A stretch of 64,000 nt of DNA from Verrucomicrobium sp. BvORR034 (GTDB lineage: Bacteria > Verrucomicrobiota > Verrucomicrobiia > Verrucomicrobiales > Verrucomicrobiaceae), in contig NZ_BATQ01000183.1 of NCBI RefSeq assembly GCF_000739635.1, forward strand, positions 1-64,000, in the 5' to 3' direction. Each line of letters begins with the position of its first letter. Within the stretch, counting starts at the first letter, position 1. Below, piece by piece: positions 1 to 8,114 of the stretch. The notes beneath the pieces are model-generated. The model saw only the letters and a list, made by a program, of their open reading frames with translations. It was not told the DNA's origin and made no database searches. A program made the translations under genes and the position numbers.

Positions 1-23
1 GCCTCGCTCCCGTCTGGCAGTCA

Positions 24-626
24 CTATCGGATCACCTTCACCGGCATGCCCACGTAGGCGTTCTCATAGAACTTGGGCACCACGTTGCGATCCATCCGGA
101 TGCAACCGTGGGAGGCAGGATACCCAGGGAGGTAGCCCTGGTGCATGCCCACCCCGTCCCACGTGAGACGCATGAAGAAATTCATGGGAGCTGGCACATA
201 CTTGCACCCAGGGGGAACGGGCGAGCGCGGCGTGGCGTCGTTGTTCACGGAGTTGCCAGCGGAGTCCTCCACATGGCCGTAGGAGGATGATACGTGGTCG
301 ATGTCCTTTTCCAGAATCTTGTAATCGCCAGACGGGGTCGCCCGCATTTCCGTGCCGGAAGAAATGGCCGCCACACCGATCACGTGGCCTGCCCGGTAGA
401 ACTCGGCCACCTGACGGCGCAGATCGACCACGATGTAGCTCTCACCTTGGGAGCCGTCGTCATCCCAGTACGACACTGGTTCTGCCACACCGAGCTGCTG
501 CGGCGCAGTGGGCACAGGGCCGCCCAGGCCAGCCAGATAGTTGGCACCCAGGTTTTCCTTGGGTGGCGTGGTGCAGGAGGCGAGCAGGAAAAGGCCGGCA
601 AGTGCAGAGAGGACGGTGGATTTCAT
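24..626 (-). CDS. L,D-transpeptidase (YkuD family), predicted lipoprotein
   Basis: Predicted periplasmic L,D-transpeptidase that would form 3-3 peptidoglycan cross-links or attach proteins to peptidoglycan. The C-terminal third carries the YkuD signature: a conserved His in GMHQG followed by SHGCIRM with the catalytic Cys. The N-terminus reads MKSTVLSALAGLFLLASC, a signal peptide ending in a lipobox (LLASC, Cys18), so a lipid anchor is likely. I chose the ATG at 626 because it begins exactly at this signal peptide; an upstream in-frame start adds 13 non-signal residues. The protein is about 200 residues, normal for single-domain family members. It is transcribed alone, convergent with nothing in the window, 89 bp downstream of the sulfotransferase gene. 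The enzyme family is clear from sequence; the physiological acceptor is not. Confidence 0.9.
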   Translation of the reverse strand: MKSTVLSALAGLFLLASCTTPPKENLGANYLAGLGGPVPTAPQQLGVAEPVSYWDDDGSQGESYIVVDLRRQVAEFYRAGHVIGVAAISSGTEMRATPSGDYKILEKDIDHVSSSYGHVEDSAGNSVNNDATPRSPVPPGCKYVPAPMNFFMRLTWDGVGMHQGYLPGYPASHGCIRMDRNVVPKFYENAYVGMPVKVIR

Positions 627-715
627 GCGGTAATCAATAATTGGGGGGCCTCTGTGTGGCCCCAAATGCGCCCTGATTCAAATGAAATGACCTGTCCCCG
701 GTGAGAGGTCTGAAG

Positions 716-1531
716 CTAGGGCTCAACGGCCACTCGGGAAACTTCAGCCCACAGGGACGCGGTCGATGTCTGAATCTCCTCCAGCAACGCTGGCGGGACC
801 TGGGCCAGAAGTTGCACATTCCCACCTCGGGGCACCGGTGAGGCAGGCTGCGAATTCAATTGCTCAAAATGGGTCCGCAGCCGCTGCAGAGCAGACTCCA
901 CCTCTTCTGTCGTGAAAGGGATTCCCAAGGCGGAGGCCGCCGTCCGCACCTGAGGGGCGGTCAAGGCCGTCTGGTCCTGATACAGGAAAAACAAGCAGTT
1001 CGCGGGATTCGCACGCCGGTACTCCAGCATGGTTTCTACATGGTCCACCCATAGCGGCAGCTTCCATTTCGCGAATTCTTCCATGGTGACGCCAGGTGCC
1101 AGCATGGAGCCCTGCTGGCAAAAAACATAGTAAGACGCAATCGTCGCCGCCGGATGCCGCAGCATGTACAGCATCAATCCCTGGGACCGGCGCAGCACTT
1201 CTGTCAGATGGTGCGATCGATAGACCCCCGCTCCACACAGAGCTTCCAAATGACTGACGGGCAGGTCATCGACATGGTGAACGTTCGGGATGACTTTCTG
1301 CGACACGAGGCCCTTGAACTCGTCTGAATGAGTAGGCGCAGCAGTGGTGGTACGCAGGCTGCTGTAGTAGTGGGTCGGGTCAAAGCCCTGCCACTGATTG
1401 ACGATGTCTGTCAGCGCATGACGGAGCCAGCGGGACCCGGATCTGGGAAACGCCAGGATGAAGCGGTCCTCCGGCCGGATACGGGCCAGGTAGGACGCAT
1501 TCAATGGCATGAACGGCGGAGCAAGATTCAT
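716..1531 (-). CDS. sulfotransferase family protein
   Basis: Predicted PAPS-dependent sulfotransferase that would transfer sulfate to a carbohydrate, lipid or other acceptor. The N-terminal PRSGSRW (residues 29-35) matches the 5'-phosphosulfate loop of the family (P-K/R-S-G-T/S-x-W). A second segment, LRHPAATIASYY, fits the 3'-phosphate binding region with Arg and Ser. At 271 residues it has the usual family length. It starts 13 bp after the stop of the glycosyltransferase gene on the same strand, so the two are probably one transcript and the acceptor may be the glycan made by that enzyme; this is inference. No signal peptide or membrane segment is visible, so it should act in the cytoplasm. 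Confidence 0.8.
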   Translation of the reverse strand: MNLAPPFMPLNASYLARIRPEDRFILAFPRSGSRWLRHALTDIVNQWQGFDPTHYYSSLRTTTAAPTHSDEFKGLVSQKVIPNVHHVDDLPVSHLEALCGAGVYRSHHLTEVLRRSQGLMLYMLRHPAATIASYYVFCQQGSMLAPGVTMEEFAKWKLPLWVDHVETMLEYRRANPANCLFFLYQDQTALTAPQVRTAASALGIPFTTEEVESALQRLRTHFEQLNSQPASPVPRGGNVQLLAQVPPALLEEIQTSTASLWAEVSRVAVEP

Positions 1532-1544
1532 CGCGACAGTGTTG

Positions 1545-2900
1545 CTACCAGCGGATGCCCACCCGCATCAACAATGTGGAAACCAACGCTTTGAATTGCG
1601 CCCGGTTCACCCGGCGGGCCAGGCCGCCCCGGTTGAACTCCTTCCCCAGTTCCCGCTCGCGCAGCAACTGCATTTCCTTGTACCCGTCGGTATTGATCGT
1701 GACCGCATTCTTCTGCTCGCTGTGCATGCGGAATGCGCCCGTGAAGTACGGCAGGCGCACCATCTTGGCACCCGCCTTCTGCAGACGCAGGAGGAGGTCC
1801 CAGTCCAGCGCGAACTGGAAACTGGGATCCATGCCGCCGATTTTTTCATAGATACTGCGCCGCCAAAAGCAGGTCTCCTGGGGAATAAAGTCTGCCCACA
1901 GCAGGAGCTCTGCATCATGCACAGGCAACACCCAGCGAGCGACCTCGTAGCTGCGCTCATTGATGACGAGGCGGTGCCCATACACCACATCCACCTCGGG
2001 ATGACGGGCAAAATAGTCCGCCACATAGGCCAGGGTGCCGGGCAGGATGAGGTCGTCGGAATTAAGCCACGCCATGATGTCTCCCGTAGCCTTCAGCAGG
2101 CCCTGACGCACCGCATCCGCCTGCCCGCCGTCGCGGGCGCTCTGCCAGTGGGCCAGGCGGGGCTCATACTTCTTGATCACCTCCACCGAGGCATCCGTCG
2201 AGCCGCCATCCATGATGATGTACTCCAGATGCGGATAGTTCTGCTCCAGCAGGCTCCGCATCGTTTCATCCAGGTACACCGCCTGGTTGTACGACGGGGT
2301 GACCACGCTGATCTTGGGCAGCTGCTCTACGGGAAGCTTGGGCTTGGGAATCGTGTCGAACTGCATGGGGCGGGCCTCGAACTGCTTGAGCACCCCCAGT
2401 CGCATCCAGTGAGTCCAGATGAGGCTCTCCAACGAAGGCATCCAGCTCAGCGCCCGCCGGATGAGCGAGTCGGAAATACCGCCTGGCAGCGGGGCCGTCG
2501 CATCGTACGACGGCATGAGGTGCGGCGAGGTGTAGAAGTTTACCAGCACGTTCTCCGTGCTGCGCAGCCGCTGAGCCAGCTCACGAATCGCATGGCGACG
2601 CCTGCGGAGGAGCTTGCGAAAGACATTGTTGCGTCGGTGGACCTGCTGGGCCTCTTTCTTCTTCAGAGCCCACTTCTCGCGCATCTGTGACCACAGTTGC
2701 TCCCGCTTTTGATCCGTTTCCTCCAGCCGGGCAATGAGCTGGTTTCGCTCTTCCAGCAGTCCCAGCAACCGCGCGACTTCCTTCTCCAAATCTTCCTTGC
2801 TCGACTCCCCGCCCACGGCTGCCCCCGCAGCGGTGCCACTTGCGCGGCGGGCCACGAGGTCCATGTAACGTTTAAGCAGGACTTCTTTAAATTTCGGCAT
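1545..2900 (-). CDS. family 2 glycosyltransferase with N-terminal coiled coil
   Basis: Predicted inverting GT-A glycosyltransferase using a nucleotide-sugar donor. With the start at 2900 (protein MPKFKEVL...), residues about 35-115 are highly charged and heptad-like, consistent with a coiled coil. The GT2 domain begins at about residue 197 (KISVVTPSYNQ), with the donor-site DGGSTD near 231-236 and the metal-binding SDD at 281-283. A longer reading from 2993 adds 31 residues that look like translated leader, so it was rejected. No membrane helices are seen, so it is not a processive synthase. It leads a probable two-gene operon with the sulfotransferase, suggesting production of a sulfated surface glycan. 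The coiled coil could organise a complex; the acceptor is unknown. Confidence 0.85.
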   Translation of the reverse strand: MPKFKEVLLKRYMDLVARRASGTAAGAAVGGESSKEDLEKEVARLLGLLEERNQLIARLEETDQKREQLWSQMREKWALKKKEAQQVHRRNNVFRKLLRRRRHAIRELAQRLRSTENVLVNFYTSPHLMPSYDATAPLPGGISDSLIRRALSWMPSLESLIWTHWMRLGVLKQFEARPMQFDTIPKPKLPVEQLPKISVVTPSYNQAVYLDETMRSLLEQNYPHLEYIIMDGGSTDASVEVIKKYEPRLAHWQSARDGGQADAVRQGLLKATGDIMAWLNSDDLILPGTLAYVADYFARHPEVDVVYGHRLVINERSYEVARWVLPVHDAELLLWADFIPQETCFWRRSIYEKIGGMDPSFQFALDWDLLLRLQKAGAKMVRLPYFTGAFRMHSEQKNAVTINTDGYKEMQLLRERELGKEFNRGGLARRVNRAQFKALVSTLLMRVGIRW

Positions 2901-3023
2901 GGAGTAAATTGGGCAAAGGACGCAGCCGTCGACTGTTAGACAGCTTTGGCTTTCCCTCAATCGCCAATACATGGGGAAAAACATTCCACCCATGCAGAAA
3001 TGGAATCCCGACAGGCTCTCCGC

Positions 3024-4460
3024 TCAGCGCACCGGCAGACTGAATACCGCCCTGGCTCCTCTTGTCCCATCCCGGTTTTCCAGTTCGACCTTTCCCCGAT
3101 GCAGAAGCGCCGCCTCCTTGACGAAACAGAGTCCCAAGCCGCTGCTCTTTCGCCCTGTCTGGGGCCGGGGCAGGGAGTAGAATCGCTCAAACACCCGCTT
3201 CTTCGCGTAATCGGGAAGCCCCGGCCCGTCATCCTCCACGATGAAGCAAGCCCGTTCGTCCACCACCTTCAGGCCAATGGAGATCAGCCCTCCCTCCGGC
3301 GAAAAATCCACGGCGTTCTGCACCAGATTGATCAAGGCGGTGTGGAGCAGGAAGGTGTCGCCCCTCACCTCCACATCGTCCTGAATCCAGTGATCGAGCC
3401 GCAGCCGGTTTTGCACCAGCATCGGCTCAAAGTGTTCGCAAACTTCACGACAAATCGCGCTGAGATTCACGATCGCGGTCTCGTCCAGCGCCTTCTTCTT
3501 CTCCAACCCCGCCAGAGCCAGCAGCCGGTCGAGCAGATCCTGGAGTCGCAAGGACTCGCCATGAATGTTGCGCAGGAACTTCCGCCGCTGCTCCTCGGGC
3601 ATAGTGCCCTCCTGCAACAGCTCCGCCGCCCCGCGAATGGCTGCCACGGGGCTCTTCAGTTCGTGGGTCATGGTCTGGACGTAGTGCTCCACGTATTCCC
3701 TATTCTCCAGGACATCCCGCATGGTCTCAAAGGCCCCCCCTAGCGTCTTCATCTCGCTGCCGTGGAGGGCGGGCACTGCTGGGCGCTCACCCGCGGTGAC
3801 GGCCTGTGCATAGTCGGTCAGCCGGCGGATCGGTCGGGTCGTCCATCGGGCCAGAAGGAAAGAGCCCATCACCATGCAAAGGATGAGGGACCCGATCGTC
3901 CGCTTCAACCAGGCCCGGGTTTCATCGCGGAACTTGAACACGCTCCGCTGCGGCTTCGCGACACTGACCACGCCCACCACCTTGCCGTCCACCCTGATGG
4001 GCGCGGCGGAATACATCACCGAGGAGTTGACGTCGTTCTCATCCTCCCGGGAGGAGCGGGCACCGTAAAAGCCGTTAAGGGTGAGAACCACGTCCCGCTT
4101 GGCCCGCTTCTCCCCCACGGTCTCCGGGTGCAGGGAGTCAAACAGCACCACCCCTCTCGCATCGGTCGCGTACACATCCATGTCCACCCGCGTCTTGAGG
4201 AAAGAATAGATGCGCGCCTCAAACTGGCGGTTCTTCGCCCCTTCCATCGCCGCCTTCATTGGCGTCGAGTCCAGAGTGCCGTCGGCCTTCATGTCCCGGG
4301 CCAGCATCTCCGCCAGCACGTGCGCGATATCCACCATGGGCTCCTCCGCAGCCTCCAGATACTGGCGTTCCACCCGTTCCAGCACCTGATCCATCATCAG
4401 CCAGAATCCAATGGCTGAGATGAGGGCGAAGCCGAACAACAGCTTCGACGTGAGGGACAT
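3024..4460 (-). CDS. creC: sensor histidine kinase, CreC-like
   Basis: Membrane sensor kinase of a two-component system. The N-terminus has a membrane segment (LLFGFALISAIGFWLMM), then a periplasmic sensor region of about 140 residues, a second membrane segment (TIGSLILCMVMGSFLLA), a HAMP-like linker, the dimerisation H-box (MTHELKSPVAAIRG) and a HATPase domain with N box (LVQNAVDFSP), G1 box (EDDGPGLPDY) and G2 box (SGLGLCFVKE). The sensor begins with a VDIAHVLAEMLARD segment resembling E. coli CreC (family knowledge). I prefer the ATG at 4460; a TTG at 4478 gives six more residues. It lies 75 bp downstream of creB on the same strand. No creD or creA is adjacent, unlike E. coli creABCD. The ligand is unknown. 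Confidence 0.85.
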   Translation of the reverse strand: MSLTSKLLFGFALISAIGFWLMMDQVLERVERQYLEAAEEPMVDIAHVLAEMLARDMKADGTLDSTPMKAAMEGAKNRQFEARIYSFLKTRVDMDVYATDARGVVLFDSLHPETVGEKRAKRDVVLTLNGFYGARSSREDENDVNSSVMYSAAPIRVDGKVVGVVSVAKPQRSVFKFRDETRAWLKRTIGSLILCMVMGSFLLARWTTRPIRRLTDYAQAVTAGERPAVPALHGSEMKTLGGAFETMRDVLENREYVEHYVQTMTHELKSPVAAIRGAAELLQEGTMPEEQRRKFLRNIHGESLRLQDLLDRLLALAGLEKKKALDETAIVNLSAICREVCEHFEPMLVQNRLRLDHWIQDDVEVRGDTFLLHTALINLVQNAVDFSPEGGLISIGLKVVDERACFIVEDDGPGLPDYAKKRVFERFYSLPRPQTGRKSSGLGLCFVKEAALLHRGKVELENRDGTRGARAVFSLPVR

Positions 4461-4535
4461 GGAGAAGGAGAACTTCAAAGCTCAATACTCAAAATACAGA
4501 TTCCAGAATCGGCAAAGCCGGCTCGCTGGCGACTC

Positions 4536-5279
4536 TCAACCCCACGCTTCGGTGAGGGAGTAGCCCATCCCGCGGTGGGTCACAATGGCTTCTGCCTCGT
4601 CCCGAATGAGCTTCATTTTCGCCCGAAGAGACTTCACGTGCGCGTCCACCGTGCGCTCCATGGCGGCATCGGGCTCGTCTGAGGCGTGCTCCATGAGCTG
4701 GCTGCGGCTGAAAACCCGGCCGGGGTGGCGGGCCAGCGTTTGCAGAAGTCGGTACTCGTAGCGGGAGAGCGGCAACACTTCACCGAAGTAGCGAATCTGG
4801 CAGCGCGTCTCGTCCACCACCACAGGAGTGGTCACCACGCCTGCTCCCGCCTGGGGCTGGGGCGCGACTTGGGGCTGGATCGGGCCCGGGGCAGCGGGAG
4901 TGGCCTGGGGTTGGGTCCTCCGCAGCACGGCCCGCACCCGAGCCGTAAGCTCCCGCGGGCTGAACGGTTTGCACAGATAGTCATCACCCCCAATCTCCAG
5001 TCCGACCACGCGGTCCACCTCAGAGGAACGGGCCGTCAGAAAGATCACCGGCACGTTCTTGGAGGTCCGGAGTTGCCGACAGACCTCAAAGCCGGTCATG
5101 TCCGGCAGGCCGATGTCCAGCACCACCAGCGCAAATTCCTCCTGGCCCAGGGTTTCCAGCGCCGAGGCTCCCGTGCCGGAGATCTGCACGGCGAATCCTT
5201 CAGACTCCAGCGAGTATTGCAGGGTGTCGGCGATCGAAGGTTCGTCTTCGACAACAAGGATGCGTGGACGGGTGGCCAT
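4536..5279 (-). CDS. creB: DNA-binding response regulator, CreB-like (OmpR class)
   Basis: Response regulator paired with the adjacent CreC-like kinase. The receiver domain (residues 1-115) shows the acidic pair EDE at 11-13, the phospho-acceptor Asp55 in VVLDIGLPD and Lys104 in LCKPFSP. A Pro/Gln-rich linker of roughly 35 residues follows, longer than in most OmpR-class regulators, then a winged-helix DNA-binding domain ending in RTVDAHVKSLRAKM and THRGMGYSL. The start at 5279 (MATRPRILVVEDEP) removes 21 leader residues that do not fit a receiver domain. A perfect copy of the E. coli CreB binding consensus lies about 160 bp upstream (5441-5456), so autoregulation is plausible. Confidence 0.87.
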   Translation of the reverse strand: MATRPRILVVEDEPSIADTLQYSLESEGFAVQISGTGASALETLGQEEFALVVLDIGLPDMTGFEVCRQLRTSKNVPVIFLTARSSEVDRVVGLEIGGDDYLCKPFSPRELTARVRAVLRRTQPQATPAAPGPIQPQVAPQPQAGAGVVTTPVVVDETRCQIRYFGEVLPLSRYEYRLLQTLARHPGRVFSRSQLMEHASDEPDAAMERTVDAHVKSLRAKMKLIRDEAEAIVTHRGMGYSLTEAWG

Positions 5280-5440
5280 GGCGGGAAGGGTGGAGCAGAC
5301 AGATTCCGGGGCAGACCAAGGCACAATGTGGGCGGAGAGCATCTGATTTTATCGGGTCACGCCCGATTCGTGACCCCGAGACACTCGTGAATCAAAAATC
5401 GTACGGCACCCCCAGCATGCTTCGCTGCGTTGAAAGATGT

Positions 5441-5456
5441 GTGAAGCGAGGGTGAA
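5441..5456 (-). promoter_or_regulatory. candidate CreB-binding site (cre tag)
   Basis: On the minus strand this reads TTCAC-CCTCGC-TTCAC, an exact match to the E. coli cre-tag consensus TTCAC-N6-TTCAC (recalled from the literature). It lies in the intergenic region shared by creB (minus, start 5279) and the Uma2 gene (plus, start 5531). Ten fixed bases matching by chance in about 250 bp is unlikely. No good -10 box is visible about 22 bp downstream, the spacing expected from E. coli, so function remains uncertain. Confidence 0.5.
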
Positions 5457-5530
5457 ATCGCCATGAATTCAGCGGCAAAGGGACGCAAAAAGTTCTTTTG
5501 AGTCTCCCCCAATCGGGGCCACATTCGTCC

Positions 5531-6151
5531 ATGGCCCTTCCCAAGCCCGTGAAGTCCTACACTCCCGAGGAGTACTATGTGCTTGAGCGTCTCGCCGAGT
5601 ACAAGAGCGAGTACTATCAGGGAGAGATCTTTGCCATGTCTGGCACGACCACCCGGCACGCCATGGTGGGGACCAACTTGCTGGGGGAATTGCATGCTGC
5701 CCTGAAGGGCAAGCGTTGCTCCCCCATCAACAGCGACCAACGCATCAAGGTGGAAGCCACGGGACTGCGCACGTATCCGGACGTCAGTGTCTTTTGTGGC
5801 CCCAAGGAATACGACGCCGAGGATTCCCAGCGAGACACCGCGACGAATCCCACCATGCTTTTCGAAGTCCTTTCCGAATCGACGGAAGGTTATGACCGCG
5901 GCACGAAGGCGGAGCACTACCGGCGCATTCCCTCTCTCCAGGGTTACGCCCTCCTTTCGCAGGACAAGGCGCACATTGAGCTCTTCGAGCGCCAGGCAGA
6001 TGGATCATGGCGGCTCACCGAAGCCACGGGTCTGCAATCCTCGATAGCCCTGCCCTGCATCGACGTCACACTTCATCTGGCAGATGTTTATGCCGGGGTG
6101 GAGTTCGATGAGCCCACTTCCCTGAAGGTGATCCAGCCCGACAGGGCGTGA
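5531..6151 (+). CDS. Uma2 family endonuclease (DUF820)
   Basis: Member of the Uma2/DUF820 family, which has a PD-(D/E)XK restriction-endonuclease fold and is common in multicopy in cyanobacteria, Planctomycetes and Verrucomicrobia; its biological role is not established. Visible family features are the N-terminal YTPEEYYVLE start, E-x-x-x-G (YYQGEIFAMSG), the central PDVSVF carrying the first catalytic Asp, and EVLSEST followed by a D-x-x-x-K-x-x-x-Y segment. The ATG at 5531 was chosen because the protein then starts with a typical short lead into the domain; the upstream GTG/TTG-type extension adds 11 residues. The length, 206 residues, is normal. Its upstream region contains the cre tag. 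Confidence 0.85.
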   Translation: MALPKPVKSYTPEEYYVLERLAEYKSEYYQGEIFAMSGTTTRHAMVGTNLLGELHAALKGKRCSPINSDQRIKVEATGLRTYPDVSVFCGPKEYDAEDSQRDTATNPTMLFEVLSESTEGYDRGTKAEHYRRIPSLQGYALLSQDKAHIELFERQADGSWRLTEATGLQSSIALPCIDVTLHLADVYAGVEFDEPTSLKVIQPDRA

Positions 6152-6234
6152 TGGGGGTGTTTCAAACTGGCTTCCCTCGCGGTGCGAAAGGCAGTCAGAC
6201 CATCACCATTCCCCCTTAGCAACGGATTCGCGAA

Positions 6235-6373
6235 GGGGAGCGCAGGCGGCTCGCCTGCCCGGCGGCCCGCCGGGCAGGTGAGGTGGCTGGAACAAAAAGA
6301 GGGCCTCCACCGGATAACGATGTGCTACGCGGGCGGGGCCGCCCTTGTGGCAGGCGAGCCGCCTGCGCTCCCC
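6235..6373. repeat. 25-bp perfect inverted repeat with nested 12-bp palindrome
   Basis: Positions 6235-6259 and 6349-6373 are perfect reverse complements (arm begins GGGGAGCGCAGGCGGC), separated by 89 bp. Inside the left half a second perfect palindrome with 12-bp arms and a 1-bp centre occupies 6254-6278 (arm CCTGCCCGGCGG). The gap 6152-6776 between the Uma2 gene and the DUF1501 gene has no credible gene. The element resembles REP/BIME-type dispersed hairpins; copies elsewhere in the genome are expected but cannot be checked here. Confidence 0.7.
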
Positions 6374-6466
6374 AAAAACACCCGTGTGCAGGTCGGTTCC
6401 TTGCTGACCACCTGGAAGTGCCCGCCTCAGACCGAAGTTGATCCCAGTATGGGATCTGTAGCACAG

Positions 6467-6504
6467 CCCAAGGTTGGACGAGCCCTAAGCGAGTCAACCT
6501 TGGG
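6467..6504. repeat. hairpin repeat, 10-bp arms
   Basis: CCCAAGGTTG at 6467-6476 pairs with CAACCTTGGG at 6495-6504 across an 18-nt loop. No T-run follows, so it is not a classic terminator. It lies in the same gene-free stretch as the 25-bp inverted repeat and has the same style as the hairpins that flank hemL, suggesting a dispersed palindromic element. Confidence 0.5.
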
Positions 6505-6776
6505 GACCGCCGCAGGAGATGATCAGGTGGGAAGGCCGGCAGCATCCGCTTTCTCCCCACCGCCATCACCACCTCCATGTCAGTCCCCCAGGTTCCTTGG
6601 CAGGCACTCGCTGAAGCGTCTGTAAGTTTCGCCTTCTCACCGATGTCACCTAGCTTCGACAGACGCTGGGCTTTCTGGGCGGAAGTCAGAAAGCATGCCC
6701 CATCCGGACTACACCCGAAGCCACGCTTCGGGGTAATCCGGCAATCTCAACCGTCTACATCTCCCACCACCCCGGT

Positions 6777-8090
6777 TCAACCAAACAACTGCGTGAGCGG
6801 CTGCCCTTTGTCCGCCACGGTAAACGGCCGCTTGCTGGGTGAATACAACACCTGGTCCAGTGGGATGCCCAACGCGTAGGCGATGGTGGCGTTGAAGGCG
6901 GGGATGTCCGTTTTGTTCTCCACCACCTCGAAGCCCTTCTCATCCTTCTTCCCGTAGGCCTGGCCGCCACGAATGCCCCCGCCGGCGAACAGACAGGTGA
7001 AGGCCTTGGGATGGTGGTCGCGGCCGTCGTTCTGGTTGATCTCCGGCGTGCGGCCAAACTCCGTCGCCAGCACCACCAGGGTCTCACTCAGCAGCCCGCG
7101 GGCTTCCAGGTCCTGAAGGAGAGTGCTCAGCGCCGCATCCAGTTCTTCACAAAGCTCCGGCACGCGGATGAAGTTGGCATTGTGGGTGTCCCAGCTACCA
7201 AAGCTTACTTCCACGAACCGCACCCCGTGCTCCACGAGGCGGCGGGCCAGCAGACAACCCTGGCCGAAGGAGGATTCGCGCCCATAACGGTCGCGCAACT
7301 CATCGTTCTCCTGACTCAGGTCAAAGGCCTTGAGCTCCTCGCTCTTCATCATGCGCACGGCATCATCATACATGTCCGCGTAAGCACGCACGTTCTTGAC
7401 GTTGTACTTCTGCGCAAAGGTGGTGTCGAGCTGGCGGGCCGCGCCCAGGCGGCTGCCAAAGCGGTCCTCACTGCCGGCAAACCAGGCGTTGATCTTGCTG
7501 TTGGAAACACCGTCATCCGGGTCATTGACCATGAGCGGGCTGTACTTGGCCTCAAAGAACCCAGCCCCAGGGTGGCGGCTGTCGTTGCCGATCATGACGC
7601 TGCCAGGCAGGCTGGGATTGCCACGCTCCTGGAACTTCTGCAACCACGCGCCCATGGCGGGGTGGCGGATGGAGCTGCGCAGCGTGTAGCTGGTGTGCAT
7701 GTAGTACTGCCCCTGCTCATGCGCCCCCTGCGTGGAGTTCATGGAATTAACTAGCGCCACCTTGTCCATCTGGCGGGCCATGAGGGGCAGGTTGGAGCTG
7801 ATGCGAATGCCGTCCGCCGTCGTCTTGATGGCCTCCGTCTCCCCGCTCACCTCCTTGTTCTCCGGGCGGGGGTCAAATGTGTCCAGGTGGCTCATGCCGC
7901 CGGTCATGTAGAGGTAGATCACGTTGCGCGCCGTCGCCACCTGCTTGAGAGGCGAGGTACCCAGCCCGGCGGCGGCAAGGCCGCGGCCCTGGAGCTGGTT
8001 CAGAAGAGACACTCCAAGGAAGGTCTTGGCCGCGCCGCTCACAAACTGGCGGCGGGTGGGCTGGTCCACGGACTGGAAGAGCGGGTTCAT
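6777..8090 (-). CDS. DUF1501 domain-containing protein, Tat-type signal
   Basis: Exported protein of the DUF1501 family, related to the alkaline phosphatase/sulfatase superfamily and greatly expanded in Planctomycetes and Verrucomicrobia. The N-terminus PTRRQFVSGAAKTFLGVSL is a twin-arginine signal. Family features include YLYMTGGMSHLDTFDPRPE near residue 60, the HPAMGAWL region and ATEFGRTPEIN near the C-terminus. At 437 residues it has the usual length. It lies 24 bp downstream of the DUF1549/DUF1553 gene on the same strand, the standard pairing for these families. The substrate is unknown; polysaccharide degradation or sulfate-ester processing is often proposed, but nothing in the sequence proves it. 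Confidence 0.88.
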   Translation of the reverse strand: MNPLFQSVDQPTRRQFVSGAAKTFLGVSLLNQLQGRGLAAAGLGTSPLKQVATARNVIYLYMTGGMSHLDTFDPRPENKEVSGETEAIKTTADGIRISSNLPLMARQMDKVALVNSMNSTQGAHEQGQYYMHTSYTLRSSIRHPAMGAWLQKFQERGNPSLPGSVMIGNDSRHPGAGFFEAKYSPLMVNDPDDGVSNSKINAWFAGSEDRFGSRLGAARQLDTTFAQKYNVKNVRAYADMYDDAVRMMKSEELKAFDLSQENDELRDRYGRESSFGQGCLLARRLVEHGVRFVEVSFGSWDTHNANFIRVPELCEELDAALSTLLQDLEARGLLSETLVVLATEFGRTPEINQNDGRDHHPKAFTCLFAGGGIRGGQAYGKKDEKGFEVVENKTDIPAFNATIAYALGIPLDQVLYSPSKRPFTVADKGQPLTQLFG

Positions 8091-8114
8091 GGAAATGAGT
8101 GCTGAAAGAGATGG

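Noticed and set aside
6182-6625. Open frame of 147 codons between the Uma2 and DUF1501 genes
   Set aside because: It translates palindromic repeat DNA and shows no protein-like features.
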